DNA of 64,000 nt from an uncultured Rhodospirillaceae bacterium. GTDB lineage: Bacteria; Pseudomonadota; Alphaproteobacteria; Rhodospirillales; Casp-alpha2. Under the pieces are notes generated by a model. That model did no database searches, was not told the DNA's origin, and saw only the letters and a program-made list of their open reading frames with translations. Positions 1-9,876 of the stretch are shown piece after piece; the stretch's first letter is position 1; every line of letters starts with the position of its first letter. The position numbers and the translations under genes were made by a program. The stretch covers positions 1 to 64,000 of the forward strand of contig CAJWCU010000009.1 in NCBI GenBank assembly GCA_913030825.1, in the 5' to 3' direction.

Positions 1-54
1 CGCGAAGGGGGCCGCACCGTCGGCGCCGGCGTCGTTTCCAAGATCATCGAATAG
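1..54 (+). CDS. tuf: Elongation factor Tu, C-terminal end (partial)
   Basis: Only the last 17 codons and the TAG stop are present. They read [17 protein letters not shown], the typical end of domain 3 of bacterial EF-Tu, the GTPase that delivers aminoacyl-tRNA to the ribosome. Its position just before rpsJ matches the usual str-S10 junction. The rest of the gene lies upstream of the window. Confidence 0.95.
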   Translation, partial: REGGRTVGAGVVSKIIE

Positions 55-66
55 GGTAACCGTTCA

Positions 67-102
67 GCCGGCCCCTCGTTACCTAGGGGCCGGCGAACTT
101 TT
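67..102 (+). terminator. Terminator or attenuator hairpin between tuf and rpsJ
   Basis: GCCGGCCCCT (67-76) pairs perfectly with AGGGGCCGGC (85-94) around an 8-nt loop and is followed by a short T tract (99-102). The stem is very stable but the T tract is weak, so partial read-through into the S10 operon is likely. Confidence 0.65.
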
Positions 103-129
103 CGGGCCAAGGAATTTAAGGCTAGAGCC

Positions 130-438
130 ATGGACCAACAGAACATAAGAATTCGGCTGAAGGCGTTTGACCATCGTGTGCTGGACCAATCCGCGCGTGA
201 AATCGTCAATACGGCCCAGCGGACCGGCGCCTCGGTGCGCGGCCCCATTCCTTTGCCGACCCGTATCGAGAAGTTCACCGTGCTGAAGTCGCCGCACGTG
301 GACAAGAAGTCGCGGGAACAATTTGAAATCCGCACCCACAAGCGGGTGCTCGACATTGTCGACCCCACGCCGCAGACGGTGGACGCGCTGATGAAGCTCG
401 ACCTCGCCGCCGGCGTCGACGTCGAGATCAAGCTCTAA
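130..438 (+). CDS. rpsJ: 30S ribosomal protein S10
   Basis: First gene of the S10 operon; 102 residues, the normal length. It opens with [15 protein letters not shown], the standard S10 strand that binds in the 30S head, and contains the conserved GPIPLPTR segment. In other bacteria S10 also works with NusB in antitermination. It starts 35 nt after the hairpin that separates it from tuf. rplC follows after 12 nt. Confidence 0.98.
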   Translation: MDQQNIRIRLKAFDHRVLDQSAREIVNTAQRTGASVRGPIPLPTRIEKFTVLKSPHVDKKSREQFEIRTHKRVLDIVDPTPQTVDALMKLDLAAGVDVEIKL

Positions 439-450
439 GGGATCGAGATT

Positions 451-1299
451 ATGCGGACCGGATTGATCGCACAGAAGCTGGGTATGACCCGCGTGTTCCA
501 GGAAGACGGCCGGCACCTGCCGGTGACCGTCCTCAAGGTGGACAACGTGCATGTCGTCGCCCAGCGGACGACGGAAAAAGAAGGCTACACGGCCGTTCAG
601 CTCTCCTGGGGCAAGGCCAAGCCGAAAAACATGTCCAAGGCCCTGCGTGGCCATTACGCCAAAGCCAAGGTCGAGCCGGGCAAGCGCCTGCGCGAGTTCC
701 GGGTGTCGGAAGGCAATCTGGTCGACGTCGGCGCCGAACTGTCTGCCGCCCACTTTGTGTCGGGCCAGATGGTCGACGTGACGGGAACCTCGGTCGGTAA
801 AGGTTTTGCCGGTGGCATGAAGCGCCACGGTTTCGGCGGGCTGCGGGCGTCTCACGGCGTTTCCATCTCGCACCGTTCGCACGGTTCCACGGGTCACTGT
901 CAGGATCCGGGCCGGGTGTTCAAGGGCAAGAAGATGGCCGGTCAGTTGGGTAACGTGCGCTGCACGGTGCAGAACCTTCCGGTTGTCGCGACCGACTCCG
1001 AGCGCGGCCTGATCCTGGTCCGCGGCGCGGTGCCGGGTGCCAAGGGCGGCTACGTCCTGGTGCGTGATGCGGTCAAGAAGGCGATGCCTGAAGATCTGCC
1101 GCTGCCCGCGGGCGTGAAGGGCGATCCGGCCATCGCGGAAGCCGAAGGTCAGGATATGTTCGAAGAAGCGGCGGCCCTCTCCGAAGAAGAGAAGGCGGCG
1201 GCGGAAGCGGCGGCCAAGGCCGAAGCGGAAGCCGAAGCCGCGGCCGAAGCCGATACGGCGTCTGACGCTGCCGGCGACGCCGAAGAGAACAAGGAATAA
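451..1299 (+). CDS. rplC: 50S ribosomal protein L3 with an acidic Ala/Glu tail
   Basis: L3 is an early 23S rRNA assembly protein near the peptidyl-transferase centre. The core runs from [14 protein letters not shown] to about residue 232 and includes the conserved [13 protein letters not shown] and SHRSHGSTG segments. The protein is 282 residues, about 70 more than E. coli L3. The excess is a C-terminal low-complexity tail (about residues 233-282) almost entirely of Ala, Glu, Asp and Lys, ending in AEENKE. rplD starts 5 nt downstream. Confidence 0.97.
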   Translation: MRTGLIAQKLGMTRVFQEDGRHLPVTVLKVDNVHVVAQRTTEKEGYTAVQLSWGKAKPKNMSKALRGHYAKAKVEPGKRLREFRVSEGNLVDVGAELSAAHFVSGQMVDVTGTSVGKGFAGGMKRHGFGGLRASHGVSISHRSHGSTGHCQDPGRVFKGKKMAGQLGNVRCTVQNLPVVATDSERGLILVRGAVPGAKGGYVLVRDAVKKAMPEDLPLPAGVKGDPAIAEAEGQDMFEEAAALSEEEKAAAEAAAKAEAEAEAAAEADTASDAAGDAEENKE

Positions 1300-1304
1300 G
1301 GGCG

Positions 1305-1925
1305 ATGAAGCAGGACATTATCTCGCTCGCCAACAAGAAGGTCGGTGATATCGACCTGGACGAAGCGATCTTCGGGATCGACGTCCGAGGCGACCTGATG
1401 GCGCGCACGGTCAATTGGCAACTCGCCAAGCGGCGTGCCGGGACTCACAAGACCAAGGGCCGTTCCGAAGTTAACGGCACCAAGGCCAAGCCGTTCCGCC
1501 AAAAGGGCACGGGCCGGGCCCGACAGGGTTCCAAGTACGTGACCCAGATGCGTGGTGGTGGTGTCGTTTTCGGCCCGCTGGTGCGTGACCATTCCAACTC
1601 GCTGCCGAAGAAGGTGCGTCGTTTGGCCCTTAAGTCGGCCATCAGCGCCAAGCAGAAAGAAGGCAAGCTGGTCATCATCGACAGCGCCGCCATGAAGGGG
1701 CCGAAGACCCGCGAACTCGCCAAACAGCTGGAAAAGCTGGGCTGGGGCCGTGCCCTGGTCATCGACGGCGAGCAGGTCGACGAGAATTTCGCCAAGGCGG
1801 CCGCCAACATTATCGGCATCGACGTGTTGCCGTCCGGCGGGGCCAATGTGTACGACATCCTGCGTCGCGATACCCTGGTCATCACCCAGGCCGGCGTGGA
1901 CAAGTTGATGGAGCGCTTGAAATGA
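1305..1925 (+). CDS. rplD: 50S ribosomal protein L4
   Basis: 206 residues, normal L4 length. The conserved loop that lines the peptide exit tunnel is visible ([15 protein letters not shown], then RGGGVVFGP). In E. coli L4 also represses its own operon through the S10 leader; no such leader is recognisable here. The stop overlaps the rplW start (ATGA), implying translational coupling. Confidence 0.97.
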   Translation: MKQDIISLANKKVGDIDLDEAIFGIDVRGDLMARTVNWQLAKRRAGTHKTKGRSEVNGTKAKPFRQKGTGRARQGSKYVTQMRGGGVVFGPLVRDHSNSLPKKVRRLALKSAISAKQKEGKLVIIDSAAMKGPKTRELAKQLEKLGWGRALVIDGEQVDENFAKAAANIIGIDVLPSGGANVYDILRRDTLVITQAGVDKLMERLK

Positions 1926-2245
1926 GCCGCTACAGCCCCAACACCGCGACGGTGTCCCAGGAACGCATGATGGAAATCCTGCGTCGCCCGGTCATCACCG
2001 AGAAAGCCACCCTGATGGGCGAACACAATCAGGTCAGCTTTTTCGTGCCGATGGACGCCGACAAATTCGAAGTCAAGGCCGCCGTCGAACAGCTGTTCAA
2101 GGTCAAGGTGACCTCGGTCAACACCCTGATTTCCAAGGGCAAGACCAAGCGGTTCCGGGGTCGTCCGGGCAAGCGTTCCGACGCCAAGAAGGCGATCGTG
2201 ACGCTGGCTGAGGGCAGCTCCATCGACGTGACCACGGGAATCTAA
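1922..2245 (+). CDS. rplW: 50S ribosomal protein L23
   Basis: L23 sits at the exit of the peptide tunnel and docks trigger factor and SRP. The conserved [11 protein letters not shown] segment and the [24 protein letters not shown] block are present. From the ATG overlapping the rplD stop the product has 107 residues. An internal pair of ATGs at 1967 and 1970, preceded by AGGA, would give a 91-92 residue form closer to some homologues, so the start is not certain. Confidence 0.95.
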   Translation: MSRYSPNTATVSQERMMEILRRPVITEKATLMGEHNQVSFFVPMDADKFEVKAAVEQLFKVKVTSVNTLISKGKTKRFRGRPGKRSDAKKAIVTLAEGSSIDVTTGI

Positions 2246-2265
2246 GGGCCCCAGACGGGACCCTT
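2244..2265 (+). other. Hairpin between rplW and rplB
   Basis: AAGGG-C-CCC (2244-2252) folds on GGG-A-CCCTT (2257-2265) with a 4-nt loop and one C/A mismatch, starting inside the rplW stop codon. No T run follows, so a processing or pausing site is more likely than a terminator. Confidence 0.4.
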
Positions 2266-2297
2266 TAGGGATTAGAGAAGAAAAAGGGCAGAGACCA

Positions 2298-3134
2298 ATG
2301 GCTCTGACACAGTTTAAACCGACCACGCCCGGCCGCCGGGGTTTGATCCTGGTGGACCGCAGCGACCTTCATAAGGGCAAGCCCGAGAAGTCGCTGATCG
2401 AAGGTCTGCGCAAAAAGGGTGGCCGCAACAACAACGGCCGCATCACCGCGCGTCGTCGTGGCGGTGGCCACAAACAGCGTTATCGCGTCATCGACTTCAA
2501 ACGTCAGAAGTTCGACATGCCGGCGACGATCGAGCGTTTGGAATACGATCCGAACCGCACGGCCTTCATCGCGCTGATTAAGTACGAAGACGGCGAGCTG
2601 GCCTACATCCTGGCGCCGCAGCGCGTTCGCGCGGGTGACATGGTGGTCGCGGGCGAAGCCTGTGACATCAAGCCCGGTAACGCCATGCCGATGAAGAACA
2701 TCCCGGTCGGCACCATCATCCACAACGTGGAGATGAAGCTCGGGAAGGGCGGTCAGATGGCCCGCTCCGCCGGCACGTACGCCCAGATCATCGGTAAGGA
2801 CCAGGGTTACGCCCAGCTCCGTTTGTCGTCCGGTGAACTGCGCATGGTTCGCGCCGAATGCATGGCCACCATCGGTGCCGTGTCTAACCCGGACCAGCAG
2901 AACACCAAGATCGGCAAGGCCGGTCGCGCCCGCTGGAAAGGCAAGCGCCCGTCGGTGCGTGGTGTTGCAATGAACCCGATCGACCACCCGCATGGCGGCG
3001 GCGAAGGCCGCACCTCGGGCGGCCGGCATCCGGTGACCCCGTGGGGTAAACCCACGAAGGGCAAGCGGACCCGAAACAACAAGAAGACGGACAAGCTGAT
3101 CATGCGGTCGCGCCACGTCCGTAAGAAGCGGTAA
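2298..3134 (+). CDS. rplB: 50S ribosomal protein L2
   Basis: 278 residues; L2 is needed for subunit association and peptidyl transfer. The signature [12 protein letters not shown] and [12 protein letters not shown] stretch near residues 225-250 contains the conserved functional histidine. The N-terminal basic region (RGRNNNGR-like [19 protein letters not shown]) is typical. The 52-nt gap to rplW carries the hairpin at 2244-2265. rpsS follows after 12 nt. Confidence 0.98.
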   Translation: MALTQFKPTTPGRRGLILVDRSDLHKGKPEKSLIEGLRKKGGRNNNGRITARRRGGGHKQRYRVIDFKRQKFDMPATIERLEYDPNRTAFIALIKYEDGELAYILAPQRVRAGDMVVAGEACDIKPGNAMPMKNIPVGTIIHNVEMKLGKGGQMARSAGTYAQIIGKDQGYAQLRLSSGELRMVRAECMATIGAVSNPDQQNTKIGKAGRARWKGKRPSVRGVAMNPIDHPHGGGEGRTSGGRHPVTPWGKPTKGKRTRNNKKTDKLIMRSRHVRKKR

Positions 3135-3146
3135 GAGGAGCGATCG

Positions 3147-3425
3147 ATGTCGCGTTCCGTTTGGAAAGGTCCTTTCGTCGACGGCTATCTGCTGAAGAAA
3201 GCAGAAGAAGTTCGTGCGTCCGGACGTAATTCGGTGATCAAGACCTGGTCCCGCCGGTCGACGATCCTGCCCCAGTTCGTGGGCCTGAACTTCGGTGTCT
3301 ACAATGGCCAGAAGTTCATCCCCGTCCTGGTGACCGAAGAAATGATCGGCCACAAGTTCGGTGAATTCTCGCCGAGCCGGACCTACTACGGTCACGCGGC
3401 CGACAAGAAGGCGAAGAGGGGCTAG
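3147..3425 (+). CDS. rpsS: 30S ribosomal protein S19
   Basis: 92 residues, full length. S19 forms a head complex with S13 near the A site. Conserved features are the start [13 protein letters not shown], the [13 protein letters not shown] block and the [10 protein letters not shown] segment. GAGGAG precedes the ATG. The gap to rplV is 2 nt. Confidence 0.98.
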   Translation: MSRSVWKGPFVDGYLLKKAEEVRASGRNSVIKTWSRRSTILPQFVGLNFGVYNGQKFIPVLVTEEMIGHKFGEFSPSRTYYGHAADKKAKRG

Positions 3426-3427
3426 TC

Positions 3428-3808
3428 ATGGGTAAGTCTGCTGCCGAACGTCCGCTCAAGGACAACGAAGCGATGGCCTACGCCAAGCACATCCGGACCA
3501 GCCCGCGTAAGCTGAACCTGGTGGCGGAAAGCATTCGCGGCATGACCTGCGAGCGCGCGTTGGCTGAACTGACGTTTTCGAAGCGCCGCATCGCGCTGGA
3601 CGTCAAGAAGGTTCTGGAAAGCGCCATCGCCAATGCCGAGAACAACCACCAGCTCGACGTCGACCGCTTGGTCGTGTCGGAAGCCACCGTCGGTCGGTCG
3701 CTGGTCATGAAACGATGGAAAGCGCGTGCCCGTGGCCGCGTCGGGCGCATCGAGAAACCTTTCTCGAACCTTCGGGTTGTCGTGCGCGAACGTGAGGAGA
3801 CCGCTTAA
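3428..3808 (+). CDS. rplV: 50S ribosomal protein L22
   Basis: 126 residues. L22 lines the exit tunnel; its long beta-hairpin is recognisable ([29 protein letters not shown]). The N-terminus is about 15 residues longer than in E. coli ([22 protein letters not shown]), and an internal ATG at residue 16 would give the shorter form. The start fits because it lies 2 nt after the rpsS stop. Its TAA abuts the rpsC ATG. Confidence 0.96.
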   Translation: MGKSAAERPLKDNEAMAYAKHIRTSPRKLNLVAESIRGMTCERALAELTFSKRRIALDVKKVLESAIANAENNHQLDVDRLVVSEATVGRSLVMKRWKARARGRVGRIEKPFSNLRVVVREREETA

Positions 3809-4489
3809 ATGGGTCAGAAAGTCAATCCGGTCGGGCTCCGCCTCGGCATCAACCGCACTTGGGACTCCCGCTGGTTCGCCAACGACGGCGACTATGCGAC
3901 CCTGCTGCACGAGGACATCAAGATCCGCACCAAGCTGAAGAAAAAGCTTCAGCAGGCTGGCGTGTCCAAGATCATCATTGAGCGCCCCGCCAAGAAGGCG
4001 CGCGTGACGATCCACACGGCCCGTCCCGGCGTCGTCATCGGCAAGAAGGGCGCGGATATCGAAAAGCTGCGCCGTGAAGTCGCCCAGATGACGTCTTCGG
4101 AAGTCCATCTCAACATCGTTGAAATCCGCAAGCCGGAAATCGACGCCCAGCTGGTCGCCGAAAACGTCGCCCAGCAGATGGAACGCCGCGTGTCGATCCG
4201 CCGCGCCATGAAGCGCGCCGTGCAGTCGGCCCTGCGTCTCGGCGCCGAAGGCATCCGGATCAACTGCTCCGGCCGTTTGGGCGGCGCCGAAATCGCGCGG
4301 ATGCAGTGGTATCGCGAAGGCCGTGTGCCGCTGCACACGCTGCGCGCCAACATCGATTACGGTGAAGCCACCGCCAGCACGACCTACGGCGCTTGCGGCG
4401 TCAAGGTCTGGATCTACAAGGGCGACATCATGGCCCACGATCCGATGGCGATGGACAAGCTGGCTCAGGAACAACAGCCGGTCCGCTAA
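3809..4489 (+). CDS. rpsC: 30S ribosomal protein S3
   Basis: 226 residues. S3 is at the mRNA entry site and helps unwind mRNA. The opening [14 protein letters not shown], the KH-domain GxxG loop ([15 protein letters not shown], about residues 72-86) and the C-terminal [10 protein letters not shown] block are canonical. Its ATG follows the rplV stop with no gap. Confidence 0.98.
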   Translation: MGQKVNPVGLRLGINRTWDSRWFANDGDYATLLHEDIKIRTKLKKKLQQAGVSKIIIERPAKKARVTIHTARPGVVIGKKGADIEKLRREVAQMTSSEVHLNIVEIRKPEIDAQLVAENVAQQMERRVSIRRAMKRAVQSALRLGAEGIRINCSGRLGGAEIARMQWYREGRVPLHTLRANIDYGEATASTTYGACGVKVWIYKGDIMAHDPMAMDKLAQEQQPVR

Positions 4490-4532
4490 GGGACCTGGCT
4501 TCGACGGAAACCAATGGGATAGGCGACGGAAA

Positions 4533-4952
4533 ATGCTAGCCCCGAAAAGAATGAAATTCCGCAAGGCCCACAAGGGCCGGATCCATGGCAACGCCAAGGG
4601 CGGCACGGCACTCAACTTCGGCTCTTATGGCCTGAAGGCGACCTCGCCGAACCGTATCACGTCTCGGCAGATCGAAGCCGCGCGGCGTGCGATGACCCGT
4701 CACATGAAGCGTGCCGGTCGTGTTTGGATCCGTATCTTCCCGGACGTCCCGGTCTCTCAGAAGCCGGCCGAAGTTCGTCAGGGTAAAGGTAAGGGCTCGC
4801 CCGAGTTCTGGGCCGCCCGCGTCAAGCCGGGCCGCATCATGTTCGAAATCGACGGTGTGCCCCTGGACGTGGCGAAGAAGGCCATGGAACTGGCGGCTGC
4901 GAAGCTGCCGATCGAAACGCGGTTCGTCACCCGCCTGGGTGAGGAGGGTTGA
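4533..4952 (+). CDS. rplP: 50S ribosomal protein L16
   Basis: 139 residues starting [16 protein letters not shown], the conserved L16 N-terminus that contacts the A-site tRNA elbow. The same frame stays open upstream into rpsC, but the homologous start is the ATG at 4533, which removes that extension. Further conserved parts are [17 protein letters not shown] and the [12 protein letters not shown] loop. GAGGAGG just before the stop serves as ribosome-binding site for rpmC. Confidence 0.97.
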   Translation: MLAPKRMKFRKAHKGRIHGNAKGGTALNFGSYGLKATSPNRITSRQIEAARRAMTRHMKRAGRVWIRIFPDVPVSQKPAEVRQGKGKGSPEFWAARVKPGRIMFEIDGVPLDVAKKAMELAAAKLPIETRFVTRLGEEG

Positions 4953-4954
4953 TC

Positions 4955-5161
4955 ATGACCAAAGCTGTCGATCTCAAGACCAAATCCGACGACGAGCTGA
5001 AGGATCAGCTCATGGACCTCAAGAAGGAAGCCTTCAATCTGCGCTTCCAGAAGGCGTCCGGCGCGCTGGAAAACACTGCGCGGGTGCAGACGGTTCGTCG
5101 CGACATTGCGCGGATCAAGACCATTTTGGGCGAACGCGGCGTTGCCGCGGCCGCGTCCTGA
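4955..5161 (+). CDS. rpmC: 50S ribosomal protein L29
   Basis: 68 residues from the ATG at 4955 ([19 protein letters not shown]). A TTG at 4949 is in frame, but the GAGGAGG at 4941-4947 is correctly spaced (7 nt) for the ATG. L29 sits at the tunnel exit beside L23. The helical hairpin [22 protein letters not shown] is typical. Confidence 0.96.
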   Translation: MTKAVDLKTKSDDELKDQLMDLKKEAFNLRFQKASGALENTARVQTVRRDIARIKTILGERGVAAAAS

Positions 5162-5178
5162 CAAAGAGGTAGCGAAAG

Positions 5179-5415
5179 ATGCCGAAACGTATTCTCCAGG
5201 GCGTCGTCGTCAGCGACAAGATGGACAAGACCGTGACCGTTCAGGTTGAACGCCGGTTCAAACATCCGCTCTACAAGAAGTTCATCAAGCGGACCAAGAA
5301 GTACGCCGCGCACGACGAAAACAATGCGTGCAAGGTTGGCGACACGGTTCAGATCCGGGAAACGCGCCCGATTTCGCGGCGTAAGACCTGGGAAGTGATT
5401 AGCGAGGCGGGCTGA
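5179..5415 (+). CDS. rpsQ: 30S ribosomal protein S17
   Basis: 78 residues, normal size. S17 is a primary 16S rRNA binder with an OB fold; [21 protein letters not shown] and the [15 protein letters not shown] block are typical. An AAAGAGGTAGCGAAAG leader supplies the ribosome-binding site. Confidence 0.97.
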   Translation: MPKRILQGVVVSDKMDKTVTVQVERRFKHPLYKKFIKRTKKYAAHDENNACKVGDTVQIRETRPISRRKTWEVISEAG

Positions 5416-5454
5416 GGTCTTTGTGACCAAGCCCTTTAGTCAAGGACAAGAAGA

Positions 5455-5823
5455 ATGATCCAGGCCGAAACGAACTTGGACGTGGCCGATAATTCCGGCG
5501 CCCGTCGTGTCCAGTGCATCAAGGTGCTGGGCGGCTCGAAGCGTAAATACGCCTCGGTGGGCGACGTGATCGTCTGCTCGGTCAAGGAAGCCATTCCGCG
5601 GGGCCGCGTGAAGAAGGGCGAGATCGTGCGCGCGGTCGTCGTGCGCACCGCCAAGGACATCCGTCGTAACGACGGGACGTCCATCCGCTTCGACAACAAT
5701 GCCGCCGTGCTGATCAATACGTCGGGCGAGCCCATCGGCACCCGTATCTTCGGCCCGGTGACCCGTGAACTGCGGGCCAAGGCCTACATGAAGATCGTGT
5801 CCCTGGCGCCGGAAGTGATTTGA
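5455..5823 (+). CDS. rplN: 50S ribosomal protein L14
   Basis: 122 residues, exact family length. L14 lies at the subunit interface. Conserved pieces: [37 protein letters not shown] and the end [16 protein letters not shown]. First gene after rpsQ, with a 39-nt gap and no obvious hairpin. Confidence 0.98.
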   Translation: MIQAETNLDVADNSGARRVQCIKVLGGSKRKYASVGDVIVCSVKEAIPRGRVKKGEIVRAVVVRTAKDIRRNDGTSIRFDNNAAVLINTSGEPIGTRIFGPVTRELRAKAYMKIVSLAPEVI

Positions 5824-5836
5824 GGAACGTTGAGAG

Positions 5837-6151
5837 ATGGTAGCGACAATCAAAAAGGGCGATAAGGTCGTTGTTCTGACCGGCCGCGACAAAGGCAAGG
5901 AAGGCGAAGTGCTGAAAGTGCTTCCCACCGACAACCGCGCCGTCGTCCAGGGCATCAATCGCATGAAACGCCACACCCGTCCGACCCAGACGTCGGCCGG
6001 TGGCATCATCGAGCAGGAAGCCCCGATTCACCTGTCCAACTTGGCCCATATGGATCCCAAGGACGGCAAGCCGACCCGCGTCGGCACGAAGATCCTTAAA
6101 GACGGCCGCAAGGTCCGCTTCGCGAAGCGGTCCGGCGAGCAGATTGATTAA
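5837..6151 (+). CDS. rplX: 50S ribosomal protein L24
   Basis: 104 residues with the N-terminal KOW motif ([20 protein letters not shown]). L24 is one of the first proteins to bind 23S rRNA during assembly. Spacing to rplN (13 nt) and rplE (14 nt) is operon-like. Confidence 0.97.
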   Translation: MVATIKKGDKVVVLTGRDKGKEGEVLKVLPTDNRAVVQGINRMKRHTRPTQTSAGGIIEQEAPIHLSNLAHMDPKDGKPTRVGTKILKDGRKVRFAKRSGEQID

Positions 6152-6165
6152 GCGAGGGCCTGACG

Positions 6166-6711
6166 ATGGCTACACGGCTCAAAGAAGTCTACGACACGGA
6201 AATCAAGTCCGCGATGATGGAACAGTTCGGGTATTCGAACGTCCATCAGGTGCCGAAGCTTGAAAAGATCGTTCTCAACATGGGCGTCGGCGACGCGACC
6301 GAAGACCGCAAGCGGGTCGAGGGCGCGATCGAGGATCTGACCCGTATCACCGGTCAGAAGCCGGTCGCGACCCGGGCGAAGAAGTCCATCGCGGGCTTCA
6401 AACTGCGCGAAGGCATGGTGATTGGTGCCAAGGTCACGCTGCGCAAGGACCGCATGTATGAATTCCTGGACCGTCTGGTGAACATCGCACTGCCGCGTGT
6501 TCGCGACTTCCGCGGCATCCAGGGCAAGTGTTTCGACGGCCATGGCAACTTCGCCATGGGGCTGAAGGAGCAGATCGTCTTCCCGGAAATCGACTATGAC
6601 CAGGTCGATAAGGTTCGGGGCATGGACATCGTGATCTGCACGTCGGCCGGTACCGATGATGAAGCGAAGGCTCTGCTGAAGGCCTTCAACATGCCGCTGG
6701 CCGGCAAGTAA
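6166..6711 (+). CDS. rplE: 50S ribosomal protein L5
   Basis: 181 residues. L5 is part of the 5S RNP and contacts the P-site tRNA. The conserved blocks [36 protein letters not shown] and [17 protein letters not shown] are present. Confidence 0.98.
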   Translation: MATRLKEVYDTEIKSAMMEQFGYSNVHQVPKLEKIVLNMGVGDATEDRKRVEGAIEDLTRITGQKPVATRAKKSIAGFKLREGMVIGAKVTLRKDRMYEFLDRLVNIALPRVRDFRGIQGKCFDGHGNFAMGLKEQIVFPEIDYDQVDKVRGMDIVICTSAGTDDEAKALLKAFNMPLAGK

Positions 6712-6738
6712 GCCCAAGCGGCGGATGGAGATCGAGTA

Positions 6739-7044
6739 ATGGCGAAGAAAAGCGCGATCCAGAAGAACAATAAGAGGGCCCGCATGGCGAAGCAGTTCGC
6801 TGCCAAGCGCGCGCGCCTCAAGGCTCTGACCCGGGACGAAAGTGCGTCCCCGGAAGACCGCTTCAATGCGCATTTGAAACTGGCGCAGTTGCCCCGCAAC
6901 TCCGCCCCTAACCGGCATCGTCTGCGGTGCGAACTGACGGGTCGCCCGCGCGGCAACTATCGGAAGTTCAAGATTTCCCGCATTTCGCTGCGGGATTTGG
7001 CCTCCGACGGGATGATTCCCGGCATGGTCAAGTCGAGCTGGTAG
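6739..7044 (+). CDS. rpsN: 30S ribosomal protein S14, zinc-free type
   Basis: 101 residues, the long form. It has a single cysteine ([15 protein letters not shown]) and no CxxC pairs, so it is the zinc-independent paralogue type usual in proteobacteria. The C-terminus [16 protein letters not shown] is conserved. Confidence 0.97.
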   Translation: MAKKSAIQKNNKRARMAKQFAAKRARLKALTRDESASPEDRFNAHLKLAQLPRNSAPNRHRLRCELTGRPRGNYRKFKISRISLRDLASDGMIPGMVKSSW

Positions 7045-7062
7045 GAAGGGAAAGATACTAAC

Positions 7063-7461
7063 ATGTCTATGACCGATCCCTTGGGTGATATGCTCACCCG
7101 TATCCGCAACGGCCAGCAGGCGCGCAAGAGCGTCGTCCTGTCGCCGTCTTCCAACCTCCGGGCCAACGTGCTCGAAGTGTTGATGCGTGAAGGCTACATC
7201 CGCGGCTATCAGAAGCGCGAAGAAAAGCCTGGCATGGCGGAACTGGAAATCGAACTTAAGTACCACGAAGGCCAGCCGGTGATCCGCGAGATCCAGCGCG
7301 TTTCGACCCCGGGCCGTCGCGTCTATTCCGGTATCGGCGATCTGCCGCGCGTGTTCAACGGGCTGGGTATCTCCATCCTGTCGACCCCGCGGGGTGTGCT
7401 GTCGGACCACGAATGCCGCGAGCATAACGTGGGCGGCGAAATTCTCTGCCAGGTGTTCTAA
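7063..7461 (+). CDS. rpsH: 30S ribosomal protein S8
   Basis: 132 residues. S8 organises the 16S central domain; in E. coli it represses the spc operon. Conserved: [38 protein letters not shown] and the C-terminal [18 protein letters not shown]. Confidence 0.97.
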   Translation: MSMTDPLGDMLTRIRNGQQARKSVVLSPSSNLRANVLEVLMREGYIRGYQKREEKPGMAELEIELKYHEGQPVIREIQRVSTPGRRVYSGIGDLPRVFNGLGISILSTPRGVLSDHECREHNVGGEILCQVF

Positions 7462-7497
7462 GAGCACCCGGGCGAATAAGTAAGAAGGCGGTATAAG

Positions 7498-8031
7498 ATG
7501 TCGCGTATTGGAAAGAACCCGGTCGAGGTGCCCGAGGGCGTCACCGTTGAAATCAACGGCATGACGGTCAAGGCCAAGGGCAAGCTGGGTGAGTTGAGCG
7601 AGACCCTGGTCGACGAAGTGATCGTTTCTCAGGAAGACAACTTGATTCACTTCAAGCCCGCCAACGACACCAAGCGTGCCCGGCAGATGTGGGGCATGAG
7701 CCGGACCAAGGTTCTGAACCTGGTCGAAGGCGTGAGCAACGGCTTCAAGAAAGAACTGGAAATTTCCGGCGTCGGTTACCGCGCCCAGATGCAGGGCAAC
7801 AAGCTGGTCTTGCAGCTCGGTTTCAGCCACGACGTCGAATACCCGGCGCCGGAAGGCATCAAGATTTCCTGCCCGGAAGCCACGCAGGTCGTGATCGAAG
7901 GCGTCGACAAGCAGTTGGTCGGGCAGGTTGCCGCGGAAATCCGCGCCTATCGGCCGCCGGAACCCTACAAGGGCAAGGGCGTCAAATATGCGGGCGAGTT
8001 CATCCTCCGCAAAGAAGGGAAGAAGAAGTAA
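7498..8031 (+). CDS. rplF: 50S ribosomal protein L6
   Basis: 177 residues with two tandem similar folds. [15 protein letters not shown] at the start and [20 protein letters not shown] at the end are standard. L6 is near the factor-binding site and helps late 50S assembly. rplR begins 3 nt after its stop. Confidence 0.98.
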   Translation: MSRIGKNPVEVPEGVTVEINGMTVKAKGKLGELSETLVDEVIVSQEDNLIHFKPANDTKRARQMWGMSRTKVLNLVEGVSNGFKKELEISGVGYRAQMQGNKLVLQLGFSHDVEYPAPEGIKISCPEATQVVIEGVDKQLVGQVAAEIRAYRPPEPYKGKGVKYAGEFILRKEGKKK

Positions 8032-8034
8032 GTC

Positions 8035-8397
8035 ATGGCCAACGCTCAGCAAAAATTCCAGAAGCGCCAGCTTCGCGTTCGGCGCCAGATCCGCAAGGCG
8101 GGCGGCGAGCGTCCGCGCCTGGCCGTGTACCGCTCGGGCCTGCATATCTATGCCCAGGTCATCGACGACCGCGCCGGCAAGACGCTGGCCGCCGCTTCGT
8201 CCCTGGACAAAGAACTCAAGGGCAAGTTGGCCAAGGGCTGCAACATCGAAGCGGCCGGCGAAGTCGGTAAGCTGGTTGCCTCCCGCGCTGTCAAGGAAGG
8301 CGTCAAGGAAGTCGTCTTCGACCGTGGCGGGTACAAATTCCACGGCCGGGTCAAGGCTCTGGCAGACGCCGCGCGCGAAGCCGGCCTGTCGTTCTAA
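8035..8397 (+). CDS. rplR: 50S ribosomal protein L18
   Basis: 120 residues. L18 binds 5S rRNA with L5. The N-terminal arginine-rich [19 protein letters not shown] and C-terminal [24 protein letters not shown] are typical. Confidence 0.97.
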   Translation: MANAQQKFQKRQLRVRRQIRKAGGERPRLAVYRSGLHIYAQVIDDRAGKTLAAASSLDKELKGKLAKGCNIEAAGEVGKLVASRAVKEGVKEVVFDRGGYKFHGRVKALADAAREAGLSF

Positions 8398-8429
8398 TTA
8401 ACGCGTACTAGGAAATCAGGAACAGCCTC

Positions 8430-9035
8430 ATGGCAGAGCAACGTAACGAACAAGGTCAAGGCCGAGGCCAGCGTGGCCGCCGCGGCGACCGCGATCGCGG
8501 GCCCGAGCAGCGCGAAGACAACGAACTGACCGACAAGCTGGTCCACATCAACCGCGTGGCCAAAGTGGTCAAGGGTGGCCGTCGCTTCTCGTTCGCGGCC
8601 CTGGTCGTGGTTGGCGACGGCAAAGGCCGTGTCGGCTACGGTTCGGGCAAGGCGCGCGAAGTGCCGGAAGCCATCCGCAAAGCGACCGACGCCGCCAAGC
8701 GCAACATGATCCGTGTGCCGCTGCGTGAAGGCCGGACCCTGCATCACGACGTCAATGGCCGCTTCGGCGCCGGTCGCGTGATCATGCGCTCCGCCCCTCC
8801 GGGTACGGGCATCATTTCGGGCGGCCCGATGCGCGCCGTGTTCGAAACGATGGGCGTCCAGGACGTCGTTGCGAAGTCCATGGGCAGCGCCAACCCTTAC
8901 AACATGGTGAAGGCGACCTTCGACGCCCTGCAGGCGTGTCAGTCGCCGCGCAGCGTCGCGTCCCGCCGGTCCAAGAAAGTCGGTGACATCGTGCAGCGTC
9001 GTGAAGACGTTGCCGCCGCCACCGAACAGGCCTGA
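8430..9035 (+). CDS. rpsE: 30S ribosomal protein S5
   Basis: 201 residues. S5 affects translational fidelity. The double-stranded RNA-binding-like domain ([19 protein letters not shown]) and the [18 protein letters not shown] segment are clear. The first 30 residues are a Gln/Arg/Gly-rich extension and the C-terminus extends past the fold with [12 protein letters not shown]. Confidence 0.97.
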   Translation: MAEQRNEQGQGRGQRGRRGDRDRGPEQREDNELTDKLVHINRVAKVVKGGRRFSFAALVVVGDGKGRVGYGSGKAREVPEAIRKATDAAKRNMIRVPLREGRTLHHDVNGRFGAGRVIMRSAPPGTGIISGGPMRAVFETMGVQDVVAKSMGSANPYNMVKATFDALQACQSPRSVASRRSKKVGDIVQRREDVAAATEQA

Positions 9036-9049
9036 TCGGAGCCCTGACA

Positions 9050-9241
9050 ATGGCAGACAAGAAAACCGTTACCGTCACGCAGATCGGCAGCCACATCGGC
9101 CGCCCGGCGGATCAGCGGGCCACCCTGAAGGGCCTGGGCCTGAACAAATTGCACCGCACGCGCGTGTTGGAAGACACCCCGGCCGTCCGTGGCATGATTA
9201 ACAAGGTCAGCCACCTGGTGCGGGTCGAGCAAGCGGACTAA
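9050..9241 (+). CDS. rpmD: 50S ribosomal protein L30
   Basis: 63 residues. The small L30 fold is recognisable from [23 protein letters not shown] and the end [15 protein letters not shown]. Positioned between rpsE and rplO as in most bacteria. Confidence 0.96.
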   Translation: MADKKTVTVTQIGSHIGRPADQRATLKGLGLNKLHRTRVLEDTPAVRGMINKVSHLVRVEQAD

Positions 9242-9278
9242 ATAACCAACGAAGGCTTATGGCCTAAGGAACAAAGCT

Positions 9279-9827
9279 ATGCGTTTGAATGAGATCAGCG
9301 ACAACCAGGGTGCGACCCGCCCGCGCAAGCGAGTCGGCCGCGGCATCGCCTCCGGCACCGGCAAGACCTCCGGTAAGGGTATGAAGGGGCAGAAGTCCCG
9401 TTCGGGCGTCAGCCTGCTGGGCTTCGAAGGCGGTCAGATGCCGATCTATCGGCGTCTGCCCAAGCGCGGCTTCAACAACGCCAACTTCGCCCGTGTTTAT
9501 GCGGAGCTGAACGTCGGTCTTTTGCAGGAAGCCATCGACGCCAAGCGCGTCGATGCGTCCAAGCCGATCACGACGGCGATCCTGGTTGAAGCCGGTGTCG
9601 TCAAGAAAGCCAAGGACGGCCTGCGCCTTCTGGGCAAGGGCGAGCTGAAAGCCAAGGTCACGATCGAAGTCGAAGGCGCCACCAAGGGTGCGCTGGCGGC
9701 CGTCGAGAAGGCCGGCGGCCAGGTGACCGTCAATGCGCCGGTCGAAGCCAAGGACGAAGCCCAGTCCAAGAAGGGCATCAAAGGCAAGAACAAGCGCCGC
9801 GCCGCCGAACAGGGCGACGCCGAATAA
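9279..9827 (+). CDS. rplO: 50S ribosomal protein L15
   Basis: 182 residues, longer than the usual 144-165. The glycine-rich N-terminal RNA-binding arm ([25 protein letters not shown]) and the [18 protein letters not shown] block are canonical. The extra length is a charged C-terminal tail (about residues 155-182) rich in Lys, Gln, Glu and Ala. Confidence 0.97.
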   Translation: MRLNEISDNQGATRPRKRVGRGIASGTGKTSGKGMKGQKSRSGVSLLGFEGGQMPIYRRLPKRGFNNANFARVYAELNVGLLQEAIDAKRVDASKPITTAILVEAGVVKKAKDGLRLLGKGELKAKVTIEVEGATKGALAAVEKAGGQVTVNAPVEAKDEAQSKKGIKGKNKRRAAEQGDAE

Positions 9828-9837
9828 CGACCAATAG

Positions 9838-9861
9838 GGCGGGGGCCTAATGTCCCCCGCC
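9838..9861 (+). other. Hairpin between rplO and secY
   Basis: GGCGGGGG (9838-9845) pairs perfectly with CCCCCGCC (9854-9861) around an 8-nt loop. It lies just ahead of the secY ribosome-binding site (GGAG near 9864) and has no T run. It may pause transcription or tune secY relative to the ribosomal genes. Confidence 0.5.
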
Positions 9862-9876
9862 GCCGGAGACTTGTGA

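Noticed and set aside
6148-8343. A very long reverse-strand open frame (over 700 codons) across rplE to rplR.
   Set aside because: It lies antisense to well-conserved ribosomal genes, lacks family motifs, and long antisense frames are expected in GC-rich coding DNA.
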